A stretch of DNA of 44,435 bases from DASTGO01 sp035719045 (GCA_035719045.1 DASTGO010000010.1:1-44435); one strand, 5' to 3'; positions 34,187 through 41,923 are shown, counted from the stretch's first letter. The notes: generated by a model from the sequence alone, not told the origin. A program made the numbers and translations.

Positions 34187-36235
34187 CTACCCGGCCGACT
34201 GCACCGGCACGACCCGGACCCGGTTGTCGTGGAAGGTGGCCCCGCCGAGATCCGCCCGTTGCTCGCTGGTGGTCGCGTTCACCGACGACCCGCCGTACGG
34301 CACCGGCGAGATCCCCTTCGTCGTCGCAGCCACCCCCGGCCGGACCTCGGTGGTGATCCGGGCCCGGGCCGTGAACCAGCCCCGGTCGTTGCCGACCCGG
34401 ACCAGTTGCCCGTCGCCGACCCCGAACGCGGCGGCGTCCACCGGGTGCACCTGCAGCTGCGGCTCCCCCGACCGCCGGTGCCGGGGGCTGGCCGCGAACG
34501 TCGAGTTGACCAGGTAGTGGTTGGCCGCGGAGATCAACGCCACCCCGTGCCCGCCGGACGGGACCGCCTCATGCGGGGGCACGACCTGTGGCATCAGTCC
34601 GGCACCAGCATGCTCGGCGGCCCGGGAGGTGAACTCGAACCGCCCGGACGGGGTGGGGAAGCCGTCGGCGAACGGCAGGTACGGCTGCGGGACGGACAGC
34701 CGCAGCCAACCGCGCTCCTGCAGCCGCTCCAGGGTGATCCCGGCCAGCGCGGGCGCGCCTCCGGACAGCGCCGCCCGGGCCAGGTCCTCGTCGGAGTCGA
34801 ACAGCGCGGGCTCGTCCAACCCCATCGCCCGGGCCAGCCGCCGGAAGATCTCCGTGTGCGGCAGGCACTCCCCCGGCGGCGGCACGGCCGGGGCGTTCCA
34901 GCCCAGGAACAGGTGGGAGTAGGAGTCGGTGAGGTCGGCGTGCTCGATCTGACTGGTCCCGGGCAGGACGAGGTCGGCGTAGGCAGCGGTCTCGGTGATC
35001 CGGTGGTCGACGGCCACGACGTAGAGGTCGTCACGGGACAGCCCGGCGCGCACCCGGTTCTGGTCCGGGTTGGACACCACGGGATTGGCCGCCCAGATCA
35101 CCAGTGCCTTGACCGGCGGCGTGGACTCCTCCAGCAGGATGCTGCCCAGCCGGCTCATCGACAGCCGCCGGGTGGGCCCGTCGGGCTGCAGGTCCGGGCG
35201 GGTCAGCGCCTCCTCGTTGAGGGTGTAGGCCGTGCCGGTGGAGTAGCACAGCCCACCGCCGAGCCGCCCGTAGTCCCCGGTGACCGCCGGCAGGCAGGAC
35301 ATCAGCCGGACCGCCTGCCCGCCCCCGCCGTGCCGCTGGACACCCATCAGGGTCCGGATCCCGGTCGGCCGCCGGCCGGCGAACTGCTCGGCCAGCCAGG
35401 TCACGTCGGCCACGTCGAGGCCGCAGACGTCTGCCGCCCGCCGCGCGGACCAGCCCGCGACCACCTCGTCGCGGAACTGCTCCCAGCCGAGGGTGTACCG
35501 GTGCAGGTACGCCTCGTCGCAGGCGCCCAGCCCGACCAGGTGGGCGATCAGCCCGAGCACCAGAGCTGCGTCGGTGCCCGGCCGCGGGGCCAGGTGACGG
35601 TCGGCCCGGGCCGCGGTCCGGGTCCGGACCGGGTCGATGACGACCAGCGGGGCGCCACGTTCCCGGGCCCGGGTCACGTAGGGCCACAGGTGCAGGTTCG
35701 TGGTGAGGGTGTTGGTCCCCCACAGCACCACCAGCCGGGAGTGCTCCAGGTCGGCGGGATCCATCCCTGCCGACGTCCCCGCCGTGTAGCGCATCCCGAC
35801 ATTGCCCGCGCGTGAGCAGATGTCCGCGTCGTGCCGGGAGGCGCCGAGGGCGTGGAACAGCCGCCGCCCCGACCCGCCCAGTCCCTGCAGGACGGAGACG
35901 GTCCCCGTCCCGGGGAACGGCCAGATCGCCTCGCCTCCGTAGGTCCGCCGCACCTCGTGCAGCCGGTCCGCCAGTTCCGCCAGCGCCTCGTCCCAGCCGA
36001 TCCGCGCGAACCTGCCCTCCCCCTTCGCCCCGACCCGGCGCACCGGGTGCAGCAGCCGGCCGGGGTCGGCGGCGTACTCCAGGTACGGGTTGACCTTCGC
36101 GCACAGGCCGCCGCCGGTGAACGGATGGTCGGGATTGCCGCGCAGGGACACCGCGCGCCCCGCGTCGTCCACCGCGACCACCCAGGAGCAGCCGTCGGGA
36201 CAGTCCAGGGCGCAGGCCCCGATCACCTCACGCAT
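34187..36235 (-). CDS. molybdopterin-dependent oxidoreductase (DMSO reductase family)
   Basis: A 682-residue enzyme carrying the bis-molybdopterin cofactor. The N-terminal [4Fe-4S] motif is Cys8-x3-Cys12-x3-Cys16-x28-Cys45. The cofactor-binding body includes FARIGWDEALAELADRL, ICSRAGNVGMRYTAG, VVLWGTNTLTTNLHLWPYV, VIDPVRTRTAARADRHLAPR and PGTDAALVLGLIAHLV. The C-terminal domain (about 555-675) is the cofactor-capping domain (LISAANHYLVNSTFA, VHPVDAAAFGVGDGQLVRVG). No Tat signal, so cytoplasmic. The substrate is unknown; it is a single-gene form without adjacent electron-transfer subunits. It is divergent from the sulfurtransferase with an iron-box-like site between. Confidence 0.9.
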   Translation of the reverse strand: MREVIGACALDCPDGCSWVVAVDDAGRAVSLRGNPDHPFTGGGLCAKVNPYLEYAADPGRLLHPVRRVGAKGEGRFARIGWDEALAELADRLHEVRRTYGGEAIWPFPGTGTVSVLQGLGGSGRRLFHALGASRHDADICSRAGNVGMRYTAGTSAGMDPADLEHSRLVVLWGTNTLTTNLHLWPYVTRARERGAPLVVIDPVRTRTAARADRHLAPRPGTDAALVLGLIAHLVGLGACDEAYLHRYTLGWEQFRDEVVAGWSARRAADVCGLDVADVTWLAEQFAGRRPTGIRTLMGVQRHGGGGQAVRLMSCLPAVTGDYGRLGGGLCYSTGTAYTLNEEALTRPDLQPDGPTRRLSMSRLGSILLEESTPPVKALVIWAANPVVSNPDQNRVRAGLSRDDLYVVAVDHRITETAAYADLVLPGTSQIEHADLTDSYSHLFLGWNAPAVPPPGECLPHTEIFRRLARAMGLDEPALFDSDEDLARAALSGGAPALAGITLERLQERGWLRLSVPQPYLPFADGFPTPSGRFEFTSRAAEHAGAGLMPQVVPPHEAVPSGGHGVALISAANHYLVNSTFAASPRHRRSGEPQLQVHPVDAAAFGVGDGQLVRVGNDRGWFTARARITTEVRPGVAATTKGISPVPYGGSSVNATTSEQRADLGGATFHDNRVRVVPVQSAG

Positions 36236-36380
36236 CCCGCCGCCTCTCCACCTGCCCGACCCTAACCGGACCCTCCGACGGATCCGCCCGGCCGCACCAG
36301 AGGCGGTCTCCCGGAAGCCCCTGGGCCGCCCCGGCCGGGGCGCCGTCCCCCGGCCGTGATGCCGTCCGTCGCCGGCCCCA

Positions 36381-36399
36381 CTAGGTTAGGTGAACCTAA
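36381..36399. promoter_or_regulatory. IdeR/DtxR-like iron box
   Basis: CTAGGTTAGGTGAACCTAA matches the actinobacterial iron-box consensus TTAGGTTAGGCTAACCTAA at 16 of 19 positions and contains the perfect dyad TTAGGT-GA-ACCTAA (36386-36399). It lies 26 bp upstream of the sulfurtransferase start and about 145 bp from the divergent oxidoreductase start, well placed to repress with Fe(II)-IdeR. Confidence 0.65.
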
Positions 36400-36424
36400 T
36401 TACGACAGTTCGGGAGGGATCGCC

Positions 36425-37324
36425 GTGCCCAGCCCCACCGATACCGGCGTGCCGAGGTTCGCCGCCTACACCCATCCGGAGCGGCTGGTCAGCACCGCGT
36501 GGGTGGCCCAGCACCTCGGTGAGCCGGGCCTGGTCGTCGCCGAGAGCGACGAGGACGTGCTGCTCTACGAGACCGGCCACCTCCCGGGCTCGGTCAAGAT
36601 CGACTGGCACACCGACCTCAACGACCCCGTGACCCGTGACTACGTGGACGGCGACGGGTTCGCCCGGCTGATGTCCGCACGCGGGATCAGCCGGGACGAC
36701 ACCGTGGTGCTGTACGGGGACAAGAACAACTGGTGGGCCGCCTACGCGCTGTGGGTGTTCACCCTGTTCGGGCATCCGGATGTGCGGCTGATGGACGGCG
36801 GCCGGGCGAAGTGGCAGGCCGAGGGACGCCCGATGACCACGGAACCGCCGGACCGCACCCCGGCCGGGTACCCCGTGGTGACCCGCGACGACCTGCCGAT
36901 CCGGGCCTTCCGGGAGGATGTGCTGGCCCATCTCGGCGGCGCCCTGATCGACGTCCGCTCCCCGCAGGAGTACACCGGCGAGCGCACCCACATGCCGGAC
37001 TACCCGGAGGAGGGCGCACTGCGAGGCGGACACATTCCCGGGGCAGCCAGCGTGCCCTGGGCGCGGGCGGTCGCCGAGGACGGCACGTTCAGGTCCCGGG
37101 ACGAACTGGAGAAGATCTACTTCGGCGAGGCGGGGCTCGGCGGGGACCAGCCGGTGATCGTCTACTGCCGGATCGGCGAACGCTCCAGCCACACCTGGTT
37201 CGTGCTCACCCACCTGCTCGGGCTGCGGGACGTCCGCAACTACGACGGCTCGTGGACAGAGTGGGGGAATGCGGTCCGGGTGCCGATCATCCGCGGCCCG
37301 CAGCCCGGCGGGACCCGCACCTGA
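36425..37324 (+). CDS. two-domain sulfurtransferase (thiosulfate sulfurtransferase, rhodanese)
   Basis: A 299-residue tandem rhodanese. GTG 36425 is chosen for the GGGAGG upstream; an ATG at 36356 is in frame but lies across the iron box. The first rhodanese domain is inactive (VLYGDKNNWWAAYALW without Cys). The second carries the active-site loop YCRIGERSSHTW. Other family stretches are ETGHLPGSVKIDWHTDLNDP and LIDVRSPQEYTGE. It transfers sulfane sulfur from thiosulfate or a similar donor to cyanide or thiol acceptors, and may help iron-sulfur cluster or molybdenum-cofactor sulfur supply, in line with its neighbour and the iron box (inference). Similar to the actinobacterial CysA/SseA-type proteins. 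Confidence 0.92.
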   Translation: MPSPTDTGVPRFAAYTHPERLVSTAWVAQHLGEPGLVVAESDEDVLLYETGHLPGSVKIDWHTDLNDPVTRDYVDGDGFARLMSARGISRDDTVVLYGDKNNWWAAYALWVFTLFGHPDVRLMDGGRAKWQAEGRPMTTEPPDRTPAGYPVVTRDDLPIRAFREDVLAHLGGALIDVRSPQEYTGERTHMPDYPEEGALRGGHIPGAASVPWARAVAEDGTFRSRDELEKIYFGEAGLGGDQPVIVYCRIGERSSHTWFVLTHLLGLRDVRNYDGSWTEWGNAVRVPIIRGPQPGGTRT

Positions 37325-37350
37325 CGGCCGCCGGTCCGGCACGGGAGGGA

Positions 37351-37392
37351 CGACGGCCGACGGACGGTGGCCCTGCCGTCCGCCGGCCGTCG
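37351..37392. terminator. bidirectional terminator candidate between sulfurtransferase and XRE-TPR gene
   Basis: A 17-bp inverted repeat with one mismatch (CGACGGCCGACGGACGG against CCGTCCGCCGGCCGTCG) and an 8-nt loop, between convergent genes. The stem is long, but there is no T-run. Confidence 0.55.
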
Positions 37393-37423
37393 GGTCCGGT
37401 GATGACGAGGCCGCCTCTGGCGA

Positions 37424-38857
37424 CTACGAGGTGGCGGCCTCCGTGACCTCCGCCGCCGCGGTCTCCTGCGGAGCCGGGTCAGCTGCCGAAAGCCCTGTCG
37501 CTGCAACGGATTCCGGGCGAACCGGGGACGCCGTCGGCCTGCGACGCCCGAAGGCCACGTCGGCGGTGACGTTCTGGACGGCCACCCCCCGGGCGTCGAG
37601 GGCCAGGTCGAGGCAGTGCGCGGCCGCGACGGCGTCGGCGGCGAGCGAGAGCCGGTACCCGACCGACCGGTACAGCACGGCGACCCGCCAGCTCGCCGGG
37701 ACGCCGCCGAGGATGGCGATGGCCTCGCGGTAGCTGTCCAGTCCGGCCTCCTGGTGGCCCTGGGCCACCAGGGCGTCGCCGAGGCTGATCACGGCTTGAA
37801 CGCTCTGCAACACCTCCCCGGCGTCCTGCAGATGCACCCGGGCCCGTCGCGCCAGGGTCTCGGCGGCCCGCGCGTCCCCGGTGAGCAGGTGGGCCATCGC
37901 CCGCACGTTCTCCCAGGCACCGAGATCCGCCGGGCTGCCCAGGTCCGTCAGCGTGGCCAGCGAGCGGTCGAGGATGGTGGCGGCGTACCAGGCGCGGTCG
38001 GGGTCGGCCCGCAGCACCAGCTCCGCCGTGGTGCACTCCAACCGGGCCAGGTTGCGGGAGGTGCCCTGCTCGCCCATGAGCCCCAGGGCTCGCTGGGACA
38101 GCCGCAGCGCCTCATGAAGGCGTCCGCGCGACTCGGCCACCACGGCGGCGTTCCAGTAGGCGGCGGCCTCGCCGAACGAGGACCCTGCCTGCCGGGCCGT
38201 CTGCATCAGTTCGTCGGCGATGGCCAGGGCAACGGCCGCGTCCCCCATTTCCAGGTGCACGGTCATGACCGTCGCCTGCAGCTTGAGGTGGTCGGACGTG
38301 CCGTCGAGCCCGGCCTCCACGCCAGCCTTCATCCCCTGTTCGCCGACCCGGACGGCAGCCTGGAAGTCGCCGACCATCATGCAGTACCAGCACAGGGTGT
38401 TCGCGACGACCATCACCGACAGCGGCGACCGGCCCTGCAGGCACTGGTCGTACACGGGTTTCAGAACGCGGATGGCAGCGTCCAGGTCGGCACTCTTCTC
38501 ATGGGTCTCCGCGAGCAGGAGCAGGGCCTCATGCCGTGGGGACAGCGGCAGGTCACGCGCCAGCAGGCTCTCCAGCCGGCCGCGGGCCGCAGCCGGCTCG
38601 CCGTTGCCCAGGGCGAGGCGGACGTAGGCCAGTTCGAGTTCGACGGCCGCGGCAAAGTCAGGGGGCTGGCTGCGCAGATCGTCCACGCCGCAGCCGAGGC
38701 GGCGGGCGAACGCCGCCAGCGCCTCGTCACTGGGTTGTCGCTTGCCGGACTCGATGAGGGAGACGTAGCTGGCCGAGAAGTCCTCGCCCGCAAGATCACT
38801 CTGCGAGAGCCCCGCGCGCAGCCGATAGCGGCGGACGGCTTCCCCGACAGCTCCCAT
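37424..38857 (-). CDS. XRE-family helix-turn-helix regulator with TPR-type sensor domain
   Basis: A 477-residue regulator from ATG 38857 (other in-frame ATGs at 38863 and 38875). Residues about 4-60 are an XRE helix-turn-helix (VRRYRLRAGLSQSDLAGEDF, SASYVSLIESGKRQPSDEAL). The rest is all-helical with repeated 34-residue TPR-like units (ALLLLAETHEKSADLDAAIR, TVHLEMGDAAVALAIADELM, AAVVAESRGRLHEALRLSQR, AVISLGDALVAQGHQEAGLD). The last 50 residues are Ala/Thr/Glu-rich. HTH plus TPR is the architecture of RRNPP peptide-receptor regulators, which bind imported signalling peptides. Two tandem small peptide genes lie divergent, 430 bp away, with an inverted-repeat operator between. The peptide-receptor role is inferred. 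Confidence 0.85.
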   Translation of the reverse strand: MGAVGEAVRRYRLRAGLSQSDLAGEDFSASYVSLIESGKRQPSDEALAAFARRLGCGVDDLRSQPPDFAAAVELELAYVRLALGNGEPAAARGRLESLLARDLPLSPRHEALLLLAETHEKSADLDAAIRVLKPVYDQCLQGRSPLSVMVVANTLCWYCMMVGDFQAAVRVGEQGMKAGVEAGLDGTSDHLKLQATVMTVHLEMGDAAVALAIADELMQTARQAGSSFGEAAAYWNAAVVAESRGRLHEALRLSQRALGLMGEQGTSRNLARLECTTAELVLRADPDRAWYAATILDRSLATLTDLGSPADLGAWENVRAMAHLLTGDARAAETLARRARVHLQDAGEVLQSVQAVISLGDALVAQGHQEAGLDSYREAIAILGGVPASWRVAVLYRSVGYRLSLAADAVAAAHCLDLALDARGVAVQNVTADVAFGRRRPTASPVRPESVAATGLSAADPAPQETAAAEVTEAATS

Positions 38858-38962
38858 GTGCATGTCCCATCGCATCCGACGGTGTCCGTGGTCGCACCGG
38901 ATGTGACAGGAGGAAACCGGTACCCGAGAGCCGGGCACAGGGGTTCGTTGTCCTCGACAGGT

Positions 38963-38983
38963 CTGTCACGATCGGTGTGACAG
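38963..38983. promoter_or_regulatory. perfect 7-7-7 inverted repeat, candidate operator
   Basis: CTGTCAC (38963-38969), 7-bp spacer, GTGACAG (38977-38983). A second overlapping dyad GACAG-GT-CTGTC lies at 38956-38967, and a single half-site GTGACAG at 38903-38909. The cluster sits between the divergent XRE-TPR gene and the peptide genes, where its own regulator would bind. Confidence 0.65.
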
Positions 38984-39014
38984 TTCAGTCAATCACACTT
39001 CACAAGGGGAAGTC

Positions 39015-39287
39015 ATGGGCTGGAAGATCCCATTCGTCCTCAGGCCACGGGCGAGCCCTGACCCCACCCGGGACCCCCTCGCACGACCCCGCGCCCGGCC
39101 CATGTCGGCGATCGCGGACCACCGACGACTCCACCCCGGCCGGCCCCGTTCCGGCCCGAGGCACCGCCATCCGACCGCCCGCCGCCCTGACCTGCCGGAT
39201 CCACCGGACAGAGCCGGCATCGGCAGCACCGCCCCACCACCATCGCCGTCCGGCACGCCGACCACACCGAAAAACGGAGGAAATCCC
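39015..39287 (+). other. in-frame leader ORF before the first peptide gene
   Basis: An ATG at 39015 has a good ribosome site (AAGGGGAA, 5 nt away) and starts MGWKIPFVLRPR. It reads, without a stop and in frame, into the first peptide gene (to 39419, 134 codons in all). The middle is Pro/Arg/His-rich, like non-coding GC-rich DNA read as protein. It may be a longer pre-pro form, a short regulatory leader, or chance. The second repeat unit has no such extension. Confidence 0.3.
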
Positions 39288-39419
39288 ATGGCCCGCAAGC
39301 TCACCCACGTCATCGCCGCCCTCATCGCCGCCACCGGGCTCATCACCGGAATCGCCCTGCAGGCCCAGCACCACACCGCCACCACCCGGGCCACCGGCGG
39401 CTGCTGCATGAAGATCTGA
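39288..39419 (+). CDS. small peptide gene, copy 1 (signal-peptide-like, tail ending GGCCMKI)
   Basis: 43 residues from ATG 39288, with CGGAGGAA about 5 nt upstream. MARK, a positively charged start, is followed by a hydrophobic stretch (about 6-24: HVIAALIAATGLITGIAL) and then QAQHHTATTRATGGCCMKI. This looks like a secretion signal; cleavage after LQA (residue 26) would leave QHHTATTRATGGCCMKI. The tail has two His and a Cys-Cys pair near the end. It could be a secreted signalling peptide sensed by the XRE-TPR protein, a metal-binding peptide, or a precursor of a modified peptide. No modification enzymes lie nearby. No known family was recognised. Confidence 0.75.
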   Translation: MARKLTHVIAALIAATGLITGIALQAQHHTATTRATGGCCMKI

Positions 39420-39488
39420 CCCCCTCCGACCCCAACGCCACCGACGCCGTCCGGCACGCCGACCACACCGAAAAACGGAGGAAATCCC

Positions 39489-39620
39489 ATGGCCCGCAAG
39501 CTCACCCACGTCGTCGCCGCCCTCATCGCCGCCACCGGGCTCATCACCGGAATCGCCCTGCAGGCCCAGCACCACACCGCCACCACCCGGGCCACCGGCG
39601 GCTGCTGCATGAAGATGTGA
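39489..39620 (+). CDS. small peptide gene, copy 2 (tail ending GGCCMKM)
   Basis: 43 residues from ATG 39489 with the same ribosome site as copy 1. It differs from copy 1 only at residue 9 (Val for Ile) and the last residue (Met for Ile). The mature tail would be QHHTATTRATGGCCMKM. The two copies are probably cotranscribed from the regulator-divergent promoter; the 69-bp gap between them has no terminator. Retention of the frame, ribosome site and near identity indicate a functional gene rather than debris, although a recent duplication could also explain the identity. Confidence 0.75.
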   Translation: MARKLTHVVAALIAATGLITGIALQAQHHTATTRATGGCCMKM

Positions 39621-39748
39621 CCAGTTCCCGCCTGGATACCAACCCGGCCAGGAATTCCCTGCGACACAGGCCCGACGCCGACCTGTCACGGGTCAGGCGA
39701 GTTCCGCTGTGCACGGACACCGGGACGCCTCCCCGCTCAGACCGCAAC

Positions 39749-39774
39749 GCCCCGGCAGACCGCATGCCCGGGGC
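39749..39774. terminator. candidate terminator after the peptide genes
   Basis: A 7-bp stem (GCCCCGG / CCGGGGC) with a 12-nt loop between the peptide genes and the convergent PaaX-family gene. There is no T-run. Confidence 0.4.
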
Positions 39775-39834
39775 GGGCGGCCGCGCGCGGGGGCCACCCC
39801 CGCCGCGCAGGGCCGGGCCGTTCCCGTCGGGCAC

Positions 39835-40875
39835 TCAGCGCACGGCGACGCCAGACAGCAGGTCCGCGGTGGTCTGATGGGAGGCCAGTGCGGCCAGCCC
39901 CGGGTCGTGTTCGGCGATGAGCTGGCGGACCCGTGTCTCGGCAAGGGGGCCGAGCCAGTCGTAGGCCTCGGTGAACAGGGCGAGCGCGCGTGCCCGCGGC
40001 CACCCCTGCGGCATCAGTCGCATCGGCAGCTGCGGGTCCAGCCCGGGGAACCGGCGGTAGGTGTCCATGATCCGGGTGCGGACCACCAGAGCCTCCCCCG
40101 CGGTGACGTCCCCACGGCGCAACCGGTCCACCACCGGGGACCACCGGTCCAGGAACTCCTCGTACCCTGCGGCGATCTCGTCCAGGTCCCAGGCGTGCAG
40201 CGGCGGACGGAACCCGCTGCCCGCCGGGAGTACCTCGACGGCGCGCAGCACGGTGACGGCCGGGACGTCGAGCGCCTCGACGGTCTCCACAGCCTCCGCG
40301 GAGTCGGCCTGCGGGGACACCCACATCCCGTCGTACAGCGGCGCGAACCCCTGCCAGCGCAGCCGTGACCGCAGCAGGTGCCGGGCGTCCCGCCGGTCCT
40401 CCGGCATCGAGAACGCGACCACGGTCCAGTGCCCGTCCCAGCCCTCGGCGTCACCGGCGAAGGCGACCAGTCGCCGGCTGCCACGCAGCAGGACCCGGGC
40501 GGCGTCGGGACTGAGCGCGTAGAAGGTCCGCCGGCCGGACCGGGTCTGCTCGACCACCCCGCGGCGGGCCAGCCTGCTGAGCGCGGCCCGGGCGCTCATC
40601 GCGGTCACCCCGAAGTCCCCGGCCAGGGTGACCAGGGCCGCACTGGGCATCCGGGCGGAACGGCGCAGGCAGTAGTCCGCGAGCACGGTGACCAGCAGGT
40701 GTTGCGGGGGGCTGCCGGCCTGGGTCCGCGGGAGGTCGACCTCGATCCCGGCGTCCATCCCGGCACTGTGCGCGGCGGACGCCGCGGGGCGGGGACCGGA
40801 CGACCGCCCGGCGGAGGACATTGCCGGGGTGACCGCCCCGGTGGACGGCGAGGTGGGGTCCCAGCGGGCGACCAT
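39835..40875 (-). CDS. PaaX-family transcriptional regulator
   Basis: A 346-residue regulator; ATG 40875 is proposed (ribosome site weak, so start uncertain; an internal ATG at MDAGIEVDLPR is possible). The N-terminal winged helix-turn-helix reads HLLVTVLADYCLRRSARMPSAALVTLAGDFGVTAMSARAALSRLARRG in pieces, followed by the PaaX central domain (WTVVAFSMPEDRRDARHLLR, RLRWQGFAPLYDGMWVSP). The C-terminal part carries TYRRFPGLDPQLPMRLMPQGWP, characteristic of the family. PaaX proteins repress phenylacetate and other acyl-CoA catabolic genes and bind CoA thioesters. Its divergent position suggests that it controls the SDR operon at 40997. Confidence 0.85.
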   Translation of the reverse strand: MVARWDPTSPSTGAVTPAMSSAGRSSGPRPAASAAHSAGMDAGIEVDLPRTQAGSPPQHLLVTVLADYCLRRSARMPSAALVTLAGDFGVTAMSARAALSRLARRGVVEQTRSGRRTFYALSPDAARVLLRGSRRLVAFAGDAEGWDGHWTVVAFSMPEDRRDARHLLRSRLRWQGFAPLYDGMWVSPQADSAEAVETVEALDVPAVTVLRAVEVLPAGSGFRPPLHAWDLDEIAAGYEEFLDRWSPVVDRLRRGDVTAGEALVVRTRIMDTYRRFPGLDPQLPMRLMPQGWPRARALALFTEAYDWLGPLAETRVRQLIAEHDPGLAALASHQTTADLLSGVAVR

Positions 40876-40941
40876 CCGTGGAGTGTACGGGCGGGGAAGG
40901 TCAACCGGCACGTTCCGCCTCCTCAACGCATGACAGATGTC

Positions 40942-40970
40942 TTGACGCACGCCACGGTACTTCATAGGCT
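40942..40970 (+). promoter_or_regulatory. promoter of the SDR operon
   Basis: -35 TTGACG (40942-40947), a 17-bp spacer and -10 TAGGCT (40965-40970), 27 bp before the GTG. The 10-bp palindrome CGAGGCCTCG (40971-40980) directly follows and is a possible regulator site at the transcription start. Confidence 0.6.
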
Positions 40971-40996
40971 CGAGGCCTCGTACGAAGGAGAAAACT

Positions 40997-41923
40997 GTGG
41001 ATCTCAACGGCAAGGTGGCCGTCGTCACCGGAAGCGGCCAGGGACTCGGGGCGGCCTACGCACGCGCACTCGCCGCGGCGGGCGCCAGCGTCATCGTCAA
41101 TGATGTGAACGCCGAGGCGGCCGAGGGCACGGTCAAGGAGATCACCGAGGCCGGCGGCGCCGCCGTCGCCGAGGTGGTCGGGGTCGGCACCACCGAGGCC
41201 GCGCAGGCCCTGGTGAACCGGGCCGTGACCGAGTTCGGCCGGCTCGACGCCATGGTCACCAATGCCGGGATCCTCCGGGACAAGGTGCTGTGGAACATGT
41301 CGGACGACGACTTCGACGCCGTCATCCGCGTCCACCTGCGTGGCACCTTCACCTGCGCCCGAGAGGCCGTGAAGTACTTCCGGGAGAGAGGCGAGGGCGG
41401 GCGGCTCGTGCTGGCCGGGTCCCCGGCCGGGCAGCGCGGCAACTTCGGGCAGACCAACTACGCCGCGGCCAAGGCCGGGATCGCCGCCTATGCCCGCACC
41501 TGGGCGATGGAGTGCGCGAAGGCGAAGGTCACCGTCAACGCGATCATCCCCAACGCCGCCACCGCGATGACCCGGACCATCCCCTTCCTCGCCCCGTACG
41601 TGGAGGCGATGGAGCGTGGCGAGCCGATCCCGGCGGTGGTCCGGCGGGCCGCCTCCTTCGGCACCGCCGAGGACGTCGCCTCGCTCGTGGTGTACCTGGT
41701 CTCCGACGCCTCCGCAGGGGTGACCGGCCAGTGCATCGGCATCGGCGGGGACCGGCTGTCCCTGTGGTCGCACCCGCAGGAGATCCGCAGCGCCTTCCGC
41801 GACGGCGGCTGGGACGCCGACGCGATCGCCGACGCCTACCCGGCTACCGTCGGAGAGGTGCCCGAGACCTATGGCATCCCGCTGCCGAAGATCCCCACCA
41901 CCCAGCCCAAGGCGGACGCATGA
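40997..41923 (+). CDS. short-chain dehydrogenase/reductase
   Basis: A 308-residue NAD(P)-dependent SDR from GTG 40997 (AAGGAGA upstream). The Rossmann motif is TGSGQGLGAAYA (near residue 12), then NAG in TNAGILRDKVLW, and the catalytic YAAAK (in NYAAAKAGIAAYARTWAME). The Ser of the catalytic triad lies in LAGSPAGQRG. The length exceeds the classical 250 residues by a C-terminal extension. Closest in appearance to 3-hydroxyacyl-CoA / HSD17B4-type enzymes. It starts an operon with the amidohydrolase (ATGA overlap) and the MaoC hydratase. Confidence 0.9.
   Translation: MDLNGKVAVVTGSGQGLGAAYARALAAAGASVIVNDVNAEAAEGTVKEITEAGGAAVAEVVGVGTTEAAQALVNRAVTEFGRLDAMVTNAGILRDKVLWNMSDDDFDAVIRVHLRGTFTCAREAVKYFRERGEGGRLVLAGSPAGQRGNFGQTNYAAAKAGIAAYARTWAMECAKAKVTVNAIIPNAATAMTRTIPFLAPYVEAMERGEPIPAVVRRAASFGTAEDVASLVVYLVSDASAGVTGQCIGIGGDRLSLWSHPQEIRSAFRDGGWDADAIADAYPATVGEVPETYGIPLPKIPTTQPKADA

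Larger units (their letters stand above)
39245..39620 (+). repeat. tandem duplication of the peptide gene unit, 201-bp period
   Basis: Copy 1 (39245-39419) and copy 2 (39446-39620) each contain 43 identical upstream bases, including the ribosome site CGGAGG, followed by a 132-bp gene. Across 175 bp only two bases differ, both in the coding part and both changing an amino acid. Confidence 0.95.

Noticed and set aside
38993..39689. Minus-strand frames across the peptide repeats (224 and 229 codons)
   Set aside because: They repeat internally only because of the tandem DNA repeat and have no ribosome site. The plus-strand frames have duplicated ribosome sites and plausible signal peptides.
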